Shown: positions 62,657 through 64,000 of the stretch, in pieces
Numbering within the stretch: the stretch's first letter is position 1
How the letters are laid out: every line of letters begins with the position of its first letter
Assembly: GCF_018802605.1 (NCBI RefSeq)
Contig: NZ_CP069161.1
Location: 2,790,001 to 2,854,000 of the forward strand
DNA: 64,000 nucleotides
Origin: Paludibacterium paludis
GTDB taxonomy: Bacteria > Pseudomonadota > Gammaproteobacteria > Burkholderiales > Chromobacteriaceae
Direction: 5' to 3'
Program-made: the position numbers and the translations under genes
Notes under the pieces: generated by a model
The model's input: only the letters and a program-made list of their open reading frames with translations
Databases searched by the model: none
What the model was told of the DNA's origin: nothing

Positions 62657-64000
62657 ATGACAACCCGATTCGCTGCGGGCGCCGCCATGGCGCTCGTCTG
62701 GCCCGCCCTGTCCTGCGCCGTGACCTTCGAGACGGATGCGCTGCGCGGCAGCGTGGACTCCACGATCACGCTGGGATTCGCCGCGCGCACCGACGCGCGC
62801 GATTGCCGTTTCATCGGTCAGGACAATGGCGGCTGCGGCCCCGATCCCGAACTGAATTTCCTGAACGGCGACGACGGCGACCGCAACTACAACAGGGGAG
62901 ACCTGTTTTCCCTGTACCTCAAGGGGCTGCACGAACTGTCCGTCAAAACCCTGGACGGCGCGAGCGGCGCGCTGGTGCGGGCAAGCTGGCTGCACGACTG
63001 GCGCGCGGGCAAGACCCGGGCGATTCCCCTGGCCTCCGATGCGCGGCGGCAGATCGTGACCCGCACCGAACTGCTCGATGCCTTCGTGTTCCACCAGACC
63101 GAGCTTGCCGGTCATCGCGTCCAGTGGCGCCTGGGCAACCAGGTCGTCAGCTGGGGCGAGGATCTGTTCATTCTGGGCGGAGTGAACACCATCAACGCCA
63201 TCGACTCCCAGCGCGCGCACCTGCCCGGCACCCCGGTCAAGGAAATCCTGCGGCCGGCGCCGATGCTGGCGCTCAACGGAGACCTGGGCGCCGGCTGGTC
63301 CGCCGAAGCCTACTGGCAATTCAAATGGAACAGCTGGCGCATGGATCCGGCCGGCAGCTACTTTTCCACGATGGACACCGTGGGCAAGGGCGCCCGGGGG
63401 ATCTATTTCGGCAACAGTCTGAGCGCCCAGCTGGGTCCCGATATCGGCGCGGGACTCGCCACGCCCGACATTCCGGGCGGCAAGCCATTCTTTCCCTATG
63501 CCGGGGAAAACCGTCCCGGCGCGCGCGACCGGCAATACGGCATGGCGTTGCGTTACAAGCCCGATGACGCGGGCAGCGAACTGGCCTTCTACTACCTGCG
63601 CTACAACGACAAGATGCCGCAGGTCGGTTTCCGGCAATTCGGCAAGGACCCGGTGTTCGGCCTGCCGCAAGGCGAGATTTTCATGAACTGGGGCACCCGG
63701 CGCGAACTGTTCGGCCTGAGCGGTCACACCTCGCTCGGCGACCTGGCCCTCGGCAGCGAGCTGTCGTACCGGCCGCGCGACTCGGTGGGCATCGTGGCGC
63801 CCGTCGATCCGCTGGGGCGTGCCAGTTTCACGAGCCCGGGCTACGCGACCGAGCGCAAATGGCAGTGGAACGTGAGCGCGGTCTATTCGGCGACACCGTC
63901 CAACAGTCTGTCGGGACTCGTGTCCTTGCTGGGAGCCTCGCAGGTCGATCTGTCGGCCGAGGCGGCCGTGGTCCACTACCCCGGCCTCAATCCGGCGCCT
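62657..64000 (+). CDS. DUF1302 outer-membrane protein, C-terminus outside the window
   Basis: 448 codons visible from ATG 62657 (AAAGGA 6 bases upstream) to the window end, still open. Signal peptide MTTRFAAGAAMALVWPALSC; then VTFETDALRGSVDSTITLGFAART and repeated amphipathic strands (YGMALRYKPDDAGSELAFYY, LGDLALGSELSYRPRD) that fit a beta-barrel. Complete family members are about 550-650 residues. It probably passes hydrophobic substrates with the DUF1329 protein. Confidence 0.88.
   Translation, partial: MTTRFAAGAAMALVWPALSCAVTFETDALRGSVDSTITLGFAARTDARDCRFIGQDNGGCGPDPELNFLNGDDGDRNYNRGDLFSLYLKGLHELSVKTLDGASGALVRASWLHDWRAGKTRAIPLASDARRQIVTRTELLDAFVFHQTELAGHRVQWRLGNQVVSWGEDLFILGGVNTINAIDSQRAHLPGTPVKEILRPAPMLALNGDLGAGWSAEAYWQFKWNSWRMDPAGSYFSTMDTVGKGARGIYFGNSLSAQLGPDIGAGLATPDIPGGKPFFPYAGENRPGARDRQYGMALRYKPDDAGSELAFYYLRYNDKMPQVGFRQFGKDPVFGLPQGEIFMNWGTRRELFGLSGHTSLGDLALGSELSYRPRDSVGIVAPVDPLGRASFTSPGYATERKWQWNVSAVYSATPSNSLSGLVSLLGASQVDLSAEAAVVHYPGLNPAP

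Overview
The window is a high-GC chromosomal segment, read here as a betaproteobacterium, most likely of the Neisseriales/Chromobacteriaceae type. This placement is inferred from gene content (hpnCDE squalene genes, a LolC/LolD operon, ubiB, radA, a DUF2325 protein, GH18 chitinase, several RND pumps), a betaproteobacterial-looking tRNA-Ala and dense packing on both strands. No rRNA, ribosomal-protein or other marker gene is present, so the genus is not fixed.

Layout. 0-6.2 kb: pseudouridine salvage (psuK-psuG), a GNAT enzyme, an HD protein, and on the minus strand the methionine ABC importer metN-metI-metQ behind what I read as a SAM-II riboswitch plus intrinsic terminator. 6.2-14.1 kb: a minus-strand operon (small protein, lolC, lolD, mscS-type channel, nudB, EEP nuclease), an NlpC/P60 peptidase, then ubiB and a DUF2325 protein preceded by a Fur-box-like palindrome. 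14.1-19.7 kb: a minus-strand run hpnC-hpnD-hpnE-SDR-lipoprotein-radA. 19.9-22.5 kb: a tRNA-Ala(GGC) gene followed by a decayed island with a frameshifted P4-type integrase, a HigA antitoxin whose HigB partner has a stop codon, an apparently intact VapBC pair and a possibly frameshifted secreted protein.

22.7-38.5 kb holds two RND efflux systems. The first is tetR-adaptor-pump without its own outer-membrane channel. The second is adaptor-pump-outer-membrane factor, divergent from a two-component system. Between them lie a GNAT enzyme, a secreted protein, an RDD membrane protein, a Cof-type HAD phosphatase and nsrR. 38.5-44.1 kb: LysR/DoxX/extradiol dioxygenase, then selenium genes (DsrE-like, selD, mnmH) and a divergent LysE/Lrp pair that lost both 5' halves, apparently in one deletion. 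44.3-52.0 kb: an autotransporter O-heptosyltransferase translationally coupled to a 2163-residue AIDA-type autotransporter full of strand-loop-strand repeats, including seven 168-bp tandem copies.

52.1-56.4 kb: small enzymes, a His-rich exported protein, a GH18 chitinase, tRNA-Ala and tRNA-Glu, and an AlkD-like repair protein. 56.5-64.0 kb is the most unusual metabolic cluster: an aldehyde dehydrogenase carrying an extra N-terminal module that resembles the helper region of GMC/long-chain-alcohol oxidases, a stand-alone GMC oxidoreductase, a fold-III PLP enzyme, and divergently a DUF1329/DUF1302 envelope pair. Two related palindromes lie in the shared promoter region. I infer uptake and stepwise oxidation of a hydrophobic alcohol-type compound; the substrate is unknown.
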